Source: Diprion similis
Taxonomy: Eukaryota; Arthropoda; Insecta; Hymenoptera; Diprionidae
Length of the DNA: 64,000 bases
Direction of reading: 5' to 3'
Assembly: GCF_021155765.1 (NCBI RefSeq)
Contig: NC_060107.1
Coordinates: 13,874,501 to 13,938,500 of the forward strand
In this document: piece after piece, positions 37,354-49,913 of the stretch
How positions within the stretch are numbered: position 1 is the stretch's first letter
Layout: each line of letters opens with the position of its first letter
Program-made: the position numbers and the translations under genes
Notes under the pieces: model-generated
Database searches by the model: none
Told to the model about the DNA's origin: nothing
What the model saw: the letters and a program-made list of their open reading frames with translations, nothing else

Positions 37354-37425
37354 GGGGCGGCGGCGGGGCGGGGGCGGGGGCGGAGGTGGGGGCGGGGGTC
37401 CGGGGTTGGGGTTGGGGGAGGAGTG
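37354..37425 (+). promoter_or_regulatory. G-rich, G-quadruplex-capable tract
   Basis: About 72 bp dominated by runs of 3-5 G (GGGGCGGGGGCGGGGGCGGA and GGGGTTGGGGTTGGGGGAGG), in sharp contrast to the AT-rich surroundings. Many overlapping quadruplex registers are possible on the plus strand. It ends about 110 bp upstream of the TATA box at 37538, so it may be a promoter-proximal element with GC-box character. Confidence 0.7.
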
Positions 37426-37537
37426 GAGCACGCGGAGTAGAGCAAACCCCACGGTACCCCCACCCTGTAGGCAACTCTGATCAGGGGGATATTTAGCCCG
37501 TAGTGCGTACCGGCGTGTAGCGTAGATTCAACCTGGC

Positions 37538-37893
37538 TATAAAAGCTCACCGTCGGTGCCCCGAGAACGTCATACGCCGGTAGTACATTCAACGGTGCAG
37601 AACTCGAATCGTATGTGTCAGAAGACGCGTTTAAGAAGGATTTAATCGAAGCGTGACAGAGACACCCTGCTGTAGAATCCCTTGAAGTATATTTCACATC
37701 AAGTTTCGACGTTCAGTGATTATAGTTGTTAGTTTTTTTTTTTCAATAACTAATTTTTTTCCCCTTTCCGTTTTCCTGTTCAACTTGACGTACGGAAGAA
37801 AAGAACTTGCACACACTTCCCGCTGCCGGTTTAGTGTACCTGCTCCAAGAAACTTTTTTAAGGAAGAAATACACGAGGTAGTATCAATTCGAG
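37538..37893 (+). promoter_or_regulatory. Candidate TATA promoter and non-coding first exon, possibly of Dh44
   Basis: TATAAAA at 37538-37544 in CTGGCTATAAAAGCTCACCG predicts a start near 37570. A transcribed segment could then run to a consensus donor, TCGAG|GTAAGTA, at 37893. No long coding frame is present, only short upstream ATGs. The next coding exon with a matching strand is Dh44 exon 1, whose acceptor lies at 49871-49874, about 12 kb away. Distal non-coding first exons are common in insect neuropeptide genes. It could equally start a lncRNA. Confidence 0.4.
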
Positions 37894-37928
37894 GTAAGTA
37901 AACATCGATATTCGATAAACGAGTATGC

Positions 37929-37970
<42 letters not shown>

Positions 37971-39550
37971 TTGTATATGGCTCTCTAACTTTGTATTATA
38001 GTTTATGAACCGAACTCACCACTTTACACTCAAGTCAACTTCTATTCACGGTTAGACGTATAGCACTTCCCGGAGTTACCGTATGTAACCACCATGTGCG
38101 AACACCTTATTACTTGAATTGGAATTGGAAACGGCTAATTGAACCGCCTCAGACGATGTCGATAACTCGCGGTAACTAATTCTGCGTTGCCCAATTTCGG
38201 AAACGGAGGGGGGACAGGGAAACGAGAGGATTGGCGGTTTTCAGCCATTCATCGGTATCTCATTAACATTTGACGCCTTCGGGTCTGGAAGCTTAATAAG
38301 GGTTTTACCAAAGCTCAGTACGTGCAAAGAATCCCCGACAGCGTTAATTATATTCACTTGGAAATTCCACGACGTGAGGAGGTCTGATTAACTCGGTATC
38401 CAAGTAATTCTGGGTGCCGGATTCATTTGATGCCAATCTGAGGAAATATGTTAAAACAGTTTTTGTGATTTCTCATTCCTTTTCGAAACCTGGGTTGTGA
38501 ACTTGTAGAGAACTGATGTCCTGCCAATTTAAGAAAATTCCCTACCCTTGTTGAAGGTGATACTAAAACATTCACTTTATAGTACTGGTTATACTTGACG
38601 TAGGTAATTAAATTTTTGAGTAATCAGTTGAATTGATTTTTTCGACTAAACAATGTTGACTCCTTGATTGGAAAAAATTTCTGGCACGCTTAGATTGAAT
38701 TCCCTTTTCGAACCGACTGAATTACAAGAAGCAAACGTATTTCACGGACGATGGAATCCCTAACCACAGCGTCACGTCGAAATTAATAACCTTGCGGGCA
38801 GAGCAGGCCCTCATCATTATCGAACATTAATTCGTTTTGTTTGCATTTTACTTTACCCAAGTGCACACGATAAATGATTTCGGTTTTGAACCCTTGTCAT
38901 GGATGTAGACTGTAGAAATATCACTCATTTGTCATGCAATTGATGCAGCACGAAATATGTGGCTTTGCTAGTACAGCGAATGGCCGCCAAATGTCGCACG
39001 GCACACATCGCGCTCACAAGAAAAGTTGTTTGGAAATTCTACCAGCCTCCAGCAACTTGGGTCACAAGAGCAGTCCAAATTCCATTCGGAACTTGTTTAG
39101 CATTGATTGGCCTGTCTAATTCTTGTTCAAAGTAAATTGAAGTTATAATTGTACGCTCACTTCAATGCTTATTATTATCAAAATAACTCTGCGTTTAGTC
39201 ATTTCAACTCGAAGACTTGGTTCGTTTGATTGTTTGTTATACCTGTGTGGACTAAATGGACAATGAAGAGAATCCCAAAGTTGTTGCGAAGATAAGTAGG
39301 TAAATCTCAGGAAAGCAGACGTTCAAAGCTTCTACAGTTTTGAAACTTAAACATGAGTCGCTTTCGAGCTGTTAGACTTCGCTAGTCTCGCTCCTTGTCA
39401 ACTCAGTCACGAATTTCCATTCATTTTCATTTGTTCCCTTGTGAATTTCGCACGATAACTTCGAGCAACGCGTTCTTGTCTTTATATCGAAATTGCAACA
39501 CTGTTTTCATCTTGATATATGATAATGCATTTTGTTTATTTGCTTCAATT

Positions 39551-39578
39551 TTCTCTCTTTCTCTCTCTCTCTCTCTCT
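39551..39578. repeat. (TC)n microsatellite
   Basis: Near-perfect TC dinucleotide run. A similar one lies at 41374-41399. Confidence 0.85.
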
Positions 39579-41373
39579 ATCATTCAAGGGGAAATTTTCT
39601 CATACTCACGAGCAGCGTTTCAGCTTGAGATGTTTTCTCTTTGGCGGACAGCTTGACGGATGATTTTCGTATCGTATTTTTACACCTTTGCATTTTCACC
39701 AAGAGATCTTCTCCTTAATATATTTTACGGTATTCAAATATTTACACTCGCTGTATAAAAACTCGTGAGAAAATCAGCAGAGTTAGTTTACACTCGGGTC
39801 CATCCTAAACTGTTATACAATTCACGTAATTACAAAATTCATTTAATATTCCTTGTTTTGCATATTCCGCCATCGTATCCACCCTCATTTTTAACCCGTA
39901 CCTACAGGATGGATGATACAAAATACATCAGCGTCAATTTTTTGTACAACTTATCTCCAATCGTTCACAGAATCCTATTACAGATTAGGCAATTCATTTC
40001 AGGGCAATTGGAATAACGGCATGGCACTGAAAAACTCGCTGACTTGTGGAATTATTTCGACATTCGAATTGTGAAACTATTGTCTCGCAATATTCCTGTC
40101 GCCTTAGCGGAACATTAAACGTTCAGTAATTATATATATCGTAGGGTCAGATCACTACTCTGGTCTTTGGTTAGCAAAAAAACAACTCTTTTCGTTAATT
40201 TTTTTACAAAATTGTTATACATGGAGTCTTCATCGAATTACAAAAATCGGAAATATTGGAATTACAATCAAAAGCTCAAATATCTATGCTTGATTTCAAA
40301 TCGTTTGTAAATGGTTGAAAATTTAGTAGATTCCTTCGATTTCGCTCTACTATAGTTCGTGTTATCCAGAAGATTATGTTTTACAAAGTCACTGAAGCAA
40401 ATTTGTTTTTGAATAGTCAATTCAATATTTCCATTAATGTCAACTCAAATACTTAACAATGCCTACGCCATAAAAAAAGCGTTGCCTCTTTTTGGTTTTC
40501 TCAGGACTTGGGGAAAAAAAATAAAATTCGAAAGATTCACCGCTGATTAGAAAATACAGAGTTGAAGGCGGTAGAATTTCAATTTCTTCAGTCGTATACC
40601 AAGGAGATCAGGTTTGATAAAAATGTTACCATTATAATGTTCACCCTCGATTTTCACGCTCTATGCTCCGTTGACCCGCAGGGATTTCCGTCGTTTGAAG
40701 AATACCTCGCGTCGCGTAAAGGGAAATCAAGAAAATGAAATCTAAATCGTGTACCGTTGGAGTGAGGAAATTTTCCGATCAAATAAAACGTAGCATCGTT
40801 TGAACGCTCGCCGGCGCAGCTTGCGGGATATTCGATTTCCATCTTGAATTAGCTGTACAACAGAGTGGAAAGCGTTGCTTCTCATGTCACACTATAATCT
40901 TATATTACTGCAATTACGACTACCGTGTGTGTACCTATTAAATTTCGATAATCCCTCTATCGTAATTCTCCATCGCGACTCTTATCAACGAAATCACTAT
41001 CATCACGGAAGCTATATGTGTATATATATGTATATACGCCGATGTATACGTGATATATGACAAAATTTATTGGCCTATATAATATGTAAGGATGTTATCC
41101 ACGTGATGAAAAAATTTATTACTTCATGGATTTACTTATATCCGACACCCCCGCACATCTGCGTATGGCCAGCCTCTGTTACGACTAGCTATTCTTTATT
41201 CATGTATACATTATACCGATTTAACCTATCTGCTTGATTAATCGCGTATAATACAGTAACCGGAAATTGACAAATATAACGTGATTGAGAATTATGCAGC
41301 GTAGCTGCAGAACGGTGATTGAACATCGGTAGAATATCGAATATGGAAGGAAAAAAAATTCCCCGAAGGGTCG

Positions 41374-41399
41374 AGCTCTCTCTCTCTCTCTCTCGCTCT
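41374..41399. repeat. (TC)n microsatellite
   Basis: CTCTCT run with one interruption (CG). Such GAGA-type tracts can bind GAGA factor in insects, but no gene start is visible nearby. Confidence 0.82.
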
Positions 41400-44300
41400 T
41401 CTCGATTCAATCACATCGCGTCGCCAATGTGCTTTATGGGAATGATCAAAGCCGTCATGCAACACTGTCGTTTAGCGATCGTAACAGATTTCCGGACAGA
41501 AATTGTTACATCACGGCTCCTCGACTTTGACGCGGCGGGAATTTTAATTATTAAACGTCAGGCTCAGCTCAAGAGCAAAAACGGATGGGTTGATAATTGC
41601 AAACAATATTATGGCGGGATTTTTGAATAATTGATTACTTTGGGTTATATATGCTATATCGCACGTGGCGTGATAATGGAAACAATTTCTTCCCTACTGC
41701 ACTACACTCACATCCGGTTAATTCCTGATACGATGCTAATCCGACCTTCCATCAAGTTCTCAAATAATAAATCCCACCTGCGACAATACCCCGGCCTGTC
41801 GCGTTGGCAGGTATTGGAATTTTGAGGGAAATATTTACCCAAAATTTAACAAAAATTTCTATCTTTTGTTGTTGTTTTTCCAAAATCAACGAAAACCTGG
41901 TTTTCTTTAACATTTGTTCGTTCCCTAGGAGTCAATTATAATAATTTCTTTCCTGCAGGAATATATGAATAAATTTTCAAAACTCTAACAAAGGTCCTCA
42001 TTTCCGTGAAATTCAAATATTTATTTGTTCACAATCTTTGCGCAGAACGAAAATGTTCAATGAAGTCGGTCTGTTTGAGAAAGTGAAAGAAATTCCAGCT
42101 GTGGGCTCATTAATTAAAATCAAAATTTAATTACCTTGAGTGATTCATTTGATGTAATTCAGTTGAATACTTTTGCTGATTCTAACTAAACAACACTGGC
42201 CATTACAGTATTTCCTTCCAAGAAAATTATTCGCCCGCGGATATTCTTAATTTATTTGTTCAAACTCAATCTTTTTCTCTTGGTGGGCAGCTTGAATTGG
42301 TAATTCACCTTTACTTTCAAAGGGGCTTTTAGTACGTCGAATTTCAAATCGCATTGAAAGCCAATTGACGAGGAATACGTAGCTTGATTCATTTTATTAG
42401 TTCGTCGATCAAGTTAGCAGGATAAACCAGGAATTGTACGTCCAACGAACAAATTGATTTATTTTGATACGGAGCTACTCATATACATGGCACGTTATTT
42501 ATATGTAACTGTTCGATTCTTTATTCGTAAAAAATAAATATACATCACATCACGTACATTAATATTAGATTAAAAAAAGAAATTAACTCTTAATCTAACA
42601 TTTTGACTCCAATTTTTTTCACTATTTTTTCATTTAATTTCACCTAATATATTTTATCAATTTATTGTCATATTGCAGTCACCGTTCGACTGCAGAGATG
42701 TGATTCAGCCGTATAGATCACGTTATATGCCTTTGAATGTATCGTATTTTCTCCTCTTTTTTTAAATTATTTTCGTTTCAACAATTCCGCAATTTCAGTA
42801 AAAATCATTTTCATAGATATGACTCATCAATACAGAACATAAAAATATGTTTTTCGAGCATTTTGTTACTAAACGCGGAGAAGAAAATTTGCTCCTAATA
42901 AAAGAATTTTTATCTTTTTAAAACGGGAAAATTTTTCCAGTTTCAAGCAATACGTCCACGTGAACGAAGAGCAAAGCTTATTTCTCGAGGATAAGAGATA
43001 CGAATGTATTTCCGCTATGTGAATACAATATATACATACAGGAAGAAGTATTTTTATTATTCCCTGTGAGCTCTCCGTGCATGACGCAATGCAACACAAT
43101 AATGCGGGAAAATGATGGAAGCAAACCGATGCGTTATAAATGCGAGTTCAATATTGATATACCTTTATACCTATGCAGACGTGCTTGCTTACTTTACTCC
43201 ATATATGCTGGTAAATGTTCCCCAGTATTTGTGAGTTGTGCGGAAACTCTTCTCGCACAACAGTGATCCAATCTTGCTTGATAGTCGAGGCTTTTCGATT
43301 CTTATACCAGTACAACGCCACATTCAACATCTGCATTAATAATTTAATAATCCCTGACTGTGTGTCATGGACAACTTTGGTTTGCGACGCATGCGGAATT
43401 CTTTCGCGCTTTTTGTGTAGTCGGTTTTTTTTTACGTGCAATTTATCGAATAATACTCGGTTCTTCAAAGCATTGACTATCGTAGAATCAAATAACCCAC
43501 AAATTGGGTGAATGCCACTCGAAAAATGTCAATTCTTTGCCTCCGTCGATTCCTGTATAAAAGAATTTTTTTTATTTCTGTGCTAGAAAACAGTTCACTG
43601 TTCCCGTTGCCTGATGATTTAGGAAAACGTTTAGAAACATTTCAGTTGCATAATAAGAATACTAGTTGACTTGTGGATTATTACATTGGTGGAGATGATG
43701 GTGAACAAACGTGTGCAAGAATGAAATAGTCTATTTTTGCAAAATCGATATTTACTGTTGCTCACATAACTAGTACAAATCGCAAATGTGAATTCATTTT
43801 TTGATTAGTTTGTACGGTTCGTAAATATACCGAGCACTTTGGGTCTTGCAGGAGAAAATAGCCTGGCAAAAATTAGATGAAAATTTTAAATGTCTTTCCC
43901 CGCACCATTATTGATAAGATTAGTTAAACATGCGGACCACTCAACCGTTAAAATTAGCGTACCGTGTTACTGTATCATCTACCACCATTTTGACGATGAG
44001 CGTAGATAAGAGCATTTGAAGAATGCAATCTCCACCTGATAGGTAGTAGCTGTTCTTAAACGCGCAATAAATTGTTGACGTTTAGTTCCATTTTTCACGA
44101 TTGCATTAGATCTGGTTACTTAGTTTTACGGAACGGTTTCGTTGCTTTGTGTGCCGTATTAGGCACGTTAGGATAATGGATTTTGTTTTATTGTGTTTAT
44201 CGATTTTAATAAAAAATATTTCAATATTTTTATAAGATTTTGTCTCCGGACCAGAAAATCGTTCGTACAAAATTTCTTTTTTCAGCTACAATTATTGAAA

Positions 44301-47300
44301 AACTGAATTCTCTCGAAGTAATAATTTTTCAAATTACTTGCTTTGACCCAAGGAAACGTTGTGCAAATTTTTACTTTCAACCGACATCTGCGTCGTAAAA
44401 AGCTTGAACGAATCCGTATTTCTTCAGATCTAGACATATTTCTCTCCGGGGTTGGCTAGACTGTAAATGAATGCCCAACTGGCGTATGTAGGTTCAGGTT
44501 CAAAGTTTTTTTTATTGTTCTAAAATTTCGGTTGTTTTACAAACGAGTTCTACATCATTTTGAGGCCTGTCCTTTGGACTTGACTCAATTCTTGTAAGTA
44601 TGGTAATATTTGTTAAAGTAAGTATTGCTCGTTTTGTTTATAAGTATTCAAAGTATTATATGATACATTGATTATCTGAGCAAATGTCTTACGATAACCC
44701 AATTACTTTTGTAACATACCTTAAAAACTACCTTATAACTACTTAGTTACAAGTTGTACTTTATTAAGAGTTTTTATTTTTACTTAAGAGTATGTTTGAC
44801 TATTTTATTTATTGCCTTGTGGTCCGAAAGTTTGACTTTCCATGATTCAAGCTGTCGTATCTTCCGGTCATTTATATAACACATCGTGATACTGTAAGGT
44901 GCGGGATCACACATGAGTGATTCTTAGGGTCACTTTCGTCGCGAGAAAGGCAGCATCTCGCGGTGATTGCAAGAGGCACAGAAGTTGCGCGCAAGTCTTT
45001 CATCGTCGATTGCAAGCCCTTGGCTTGTCGTCAGTCGATACACGTATGACAAAAATATGCACAAGTATAACGTCTCTGAAGTTACGACGCAGCATATACA
45101 TATTGACAGAGTGGAATGAAGGAGGACAGAATAACTGCAGAGTTTGTTCCGTGTAAAGAAATCCGTTCTCGTGTCCAGCGTTGCAGTGTAAACATTATCA
45201 TACTTATTATATTGGCTGATATAACAAGCTGGAAAAAGAAAATCAGACAAAAATAACCATCTCTACAGGTTTAAGCGAGAATTGGCCGTCTGACGTCGAC
45301 GACTTTGGATTATCCGGACACGTAATTCACACAGCTTTGATACTCTGCGTAACTACGGTGTATTAAAAGGGACTTTGTTCCTTTATTGCCTGAGTTCAAT
45401 CTTGCACGAATACGTTATATGCACATTTTATCCTCTGAACTGAGGCAGAATGTACGTGGAAACGAAAGCCCGTAAACCCGCCGGATGTATAACCTTAAAG
45501 TGGGCAACGCGCGACTTTTCGCCCTGATTTCTCGGCGCGCAATTATACGGATAATTAAAGTATACTCTAACGAACTGAAAACTCCTGACGCGCCAAGATG
45601 TTCCTGTGCAGCCTTGGAATAGTACGTCATTCTAATATCTCTCCATTCTTGGATGCGGCAACTCTGACTTGCAACTTTGGTCGAGAAAACTTGTTAACCA
45701 CTGCTACATTCCCAATTTCTGAGTGCGTAGTCTGCAGTAAACAGAATAATGAATTATAGCTACAGTTTTTCTCCACAAGTTGACGTAACTTTCTTAGCAG
45801 TAACAAAGTTTACAATTTCACAGAAAATATTCATACCTGCGAATACCGATGTGTTTTAGTTTTTAGTTAAATTGAGAATTTTTTTACTCGTAGATTAAAA
45901 AAAATATTCAACCATATTTCATACAACCGAGCAGTTTGCTGCAGTTGTCGGATGGATTCATGGTATGATCGAGCGTTCCCAATTAATCGCGGTGAACCGC
46001 AATACGAAAGTGTGGGAATATTTTCTCCCGTGATCTGATTCGAAAAATAGCAGAACGTGTCATATGCGGAGAAAAAGGGGTCAGCCAGTGGTTTGAAATT
46101 TTGCTGAAACACGGAACACGGTGACAAACTGCCATAAGCTTAACAATCAACTCTAATTGAGTTGGGTACATGTATGTGAGAATTGATAATCCAAACTGAA
46201 GCTGCTTTGATGTCCGAATTATTTCGGAACCCCCGGTGATTGAAACATTCGAAATGTTTTAAAGGACGAACCATTTGGTGCAAGATTTGACGCGACGCGC
46301 CGGTGCAATGCTTTAAGGTAAATTAAGCCGAACGTCGCATCTCCACCCTCCATGAAAATATATTCCCCCTGGATTAAAGCGACGGTGCCACTCGGAGTGC
46401 AAATGCACACATTGACCCTACAGGCCAAGAACTGGTATAAATAACAACTCAGAGCAACGACTCGGTTCATTTTAGTTATATTTTACACCTAATAACACGA
46501 ACAAGTGCAGTACCATGGACTCGTTATTCACACGAATTTGAATAACGGTGCAATTTCTTTTTTTCTTCTTTTTTTTTTTCATTTTTTTCGCTTCGTCACG
46601 GTACACTTGTCAATTACGTTTGTATGGATGCCAGTGCATTTATTTACGTATCTACATACATCGCAGGGTGATTCTTCGTTTCATTTGATTTTTACTCCTC
46701 TTCATCTGCACCGCGTTCATGGACCCCAAACCGAAGTGTAACACAGACGACTTCACACGTGCTACTTCATTGAAGCATCACTCAGTCAACGAAATACTCG
46801 AGGCTTATGCGGAATGGTTAACCGATGATAAGTTTAGTTGAGTCCGAACAAGAGGAATTACAAAACTCGTAATAAATTTTTTTAATAGATGGAAAACTGT
46901 GTTGCGGTAATCGAGGTGGTTATCCGTTTGTTCGATGTAGTCTGGTGATGAAATTCGAACGAATAAACGCACGCGCGGATCAGCTTGCATAATGATGAAA
47001 GAAACGAATGATAACAAAATTTAGTTTCTTCCTGAAAACGGCTGATTATAGTCATGGAATTTCTCAGACAACCTTTTCGTGGCAGCGTGGCGTCGAGATC
47101 AAAGTGGTAACAAGTTGGTGGTGGAACGTAGGTGCCTTTAACGACGCCAACCCCGAGGATATGGTGCAAAATTTTGGGAATTTTGAAATTTCATCGCTCC
47201 ACTCTAGGAACAGTAAATGTATCCCGCATCTCCGACAACAGCGTCAAAGGCGTTCTTGGGCTCGTTGGACAAAATTCCAGTGATTCTCGGTTCTACTCCA

Positions 47301-47997
47301 AGAAGCAGCACATTACATACTCGGAGGAGGCGTCCGATCTGCAAAGGCTGAAATTGTTTGTCGATAAAGAATCCTAACATTTCACACTGATGATTTGTAT
47401 TTTTATTTGCAAGATCTGCATGATTTTATAGCTTTCCGGTACACTTTGATCGGGATTTCCGTGACAGAATTTACAATTTACGTGATGAAGAAATTTTTAT
47501 TTTGATTCAACCCTTCGTGAGTCTTGTCGTGCGATTGACGTATAAATTTTCAGGTTTGCCCAAGTTTTACTTAACGCCATCGAAGTCACATCGATGTATA
47601 TAATACTAACACAAATTTAAGACTAAGTACCACTTCATCGTGTTGTTTGTTATGGCATTCATTAATTAGTTCAACATCGAATTCTCGCCGGTAGTCGTAT
47701 ACCTATATTATGTATACGTATACAATAAACCTATGTAGGACCGAAATATAATTGTCCTAAAGCGTGGTAAAACGCTAATTGAAAAACGGACAGAAGTTTA
47801 TGGCACTAATTTTCGTCGAGTAATTCAACGATGATATAGGTATGATGAATTTCGTTTTACCCACGGAGCCCTACCAAGTTATTGCGCTTTCAAGAACCGA
47901 ATTTGCAAGCTATACCAAAAACAGCGAGCTTCGTGAAAAGATCGATCCACGGTTATCTGAAATACCGTGTGAAATAGACCGAATTTCCATTCAAATT

Positions 47998-48112
47998 AGG
48001 GATCTGCGAATCATTCGAAACTAACAACAATTTGACTCGTATTAAATTATGCAAATTGTTTGAATCGTTTGCTCGAAACTGCGAATCTTCTATTCTTATT
48101 TTACAAACAATT
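47998..48112. repeat. Dispersed repeat, copy 2
   Basis: Same-orientation diverged copy of 31617-31720. The shared blocks include TGCGAATCATTCGAA, TTGAATCGTT, GCGAATCTTC, TATTCTTATTTTACA and their spacing. Confidence 0.4.
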
Positions 48113-49913
48113 TGGTTGAAACGTCATATATGCAGCATTTCTACGTTTTTTTTTTCTACACCCAATTTTTATTTTACTACAGTTTCTCTTATATCTGAAC
48201 TTCTTCGATCAAATTCGCATTTATTTATTTTTCAACTTAAACTTTTCTTATTAATAAAAAAAAAATTGAAATAAATTTCCCATGAAATATAATTTTCACA
48301 GCCACACCTTTCAATTGACTATATAGGTACTTTTGAATCAAGAAATAAAAAATGGAGACTTCTTCGTTTTATCCAAATAATTTGAATAAATCGAATTACG
48401 TGTAAGTTAATGGAATAATGCGAAATATTACATTCATTACATAGTATAATGTGAACTACAAATCCAAATATCAAACATAAAGTCTAATGTACATCGTCAG
48501 GGTTTCCTGTCAGTGATGAAAGTGCCCACGAAACTTGAGACTAATGAAGTTGAGGTGGGCACAAAGATTGTAGACATAGTTGTGGTGGACTCGAGGAGGG
48601 AGAATTGCGCTATGGCGTGCTGATTGTGAGTCTGCTCATCTTGCGGGGGGGCGTGATGGATGTGGATGAACGAAGGGCACTAAACAGGCGGACGGGTGGG
48701 CCTGCAGGGTGAGAGATTTCCTGAGAATCACGAGAGCCTCGAAATCTCGACCACCTGCGATATTTGAATAACGTCATTTCAGAAACGCCACTCTCCGGCC
48801 GTCTTCAACCTGCGCCTCATCCCCGCAGAAGCACGAAGATCCGCCTCCTACACTCCAGCTGCTCTTCGCTCCAATTTCATGTTGAAATCGTTGTTGCTCG
48901 TTTATACTTTCTTGTTTATAAGCTTCTGATTTTCTTTTTTTGCCAGGAATGAACATCGACCCCACGCCTACAGGTGCGATGCTAGTAAAATTTTTCGAAA
49001 AATTATCCTGCACTCTTCACACACTGTTATACCTCTACGCATGACAAGCCAATAACGTTTTCCACCATTTTCATTTCGATTTTCTTTTAGTACTTCGCGA
49101 AAGTACCTGATACGAGATTAAGGAGTTTCTACGCTCAAGAGAACCTCATAACCTGAAATGTCCGTAATCGATGTTCGATTTTTGCGATGTTAGTATGTCA
49201 CGGTAACGTTCCCCAAAAGTTAGAGCTCTTTTTATATTTATTTCATCACGTTATCGACTCGTCATACTCTGAATTTGACCAAATTTTTCAACAATTGCCC
49301 AGTATTGCATGTTTTTCAACCCATTGTCGCGATTTCGTCTCTTGGGTTTGAAGGCTTGACGATTTTTTTAGATTCAAATGGCATTGAAACATTTCCAAAG
49401 AAATAAATTCTTATGCATCACAGAGGAGGGCTAACTAATAACTTAACTTGTACTGTTACAAATCGTCATATGCAATTCCTGTAGTGCGAGACCTGCGGAA
49501 AATAAACGGTGCATGGCAACTAGAGAGAAGGTATACACAGGAAGACAGAGTGGGATAGAGAGAGCGCAGAAGCGAGAGAGGAAGGTATTGGTGTTTTGCT
49601 CCTGCAGCGGCTATTAGTTGTCACTTAGGCCCAGCAATCGAATAGTAATGGGGAATCGATGGAAGAAAAACTGACAGATATTTATTGCTGTGAAAGTTCT
49701 CGCAAACGTAATTGTATGCGTATATCCAAATATTGTCAGCCAAATGTGAAAAAAGCGTCGTCCATATTTAATTGTCTGAAGAAAAATTTCGCTATGCTGT
49801 ATATGCTGAGTAAATACTACAACAGTACTTGAGACAAGTTTGAGGAAACCAATTTTTTAATTTCATTATTGCAGACTAACCGTTCCGGCGTTTGCGATCA
49901 TCCAACACAGAAA

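Larger units (their letters stand above)
37894..49874. other. Gene-free stretch, possibly the first intron of Dh44
   Basis: No convincing coding exon on either strand. It holds an (AT)n tract (37932-37964), two CT microsatellites (39551-39578, 41374-41399) and the second copy of the dispersed repeat (47998-48112). A 27-nt segment at 48947-48973, between TTTTTTTGCCAG and GTGCGA, might be a 5'UTR microexon. A GA-rich stretch lies at 49520-49595. Confidence 0.35.

Noticed and set aside
37257-37697. 146-codon minus-strand frame with a Pro/Arg-rich stretch
   Set aside because: Its length comes from the G-rich tract, which lacks stops. It crosses the TATA box and leader on the other strand and has no recognisable domain.
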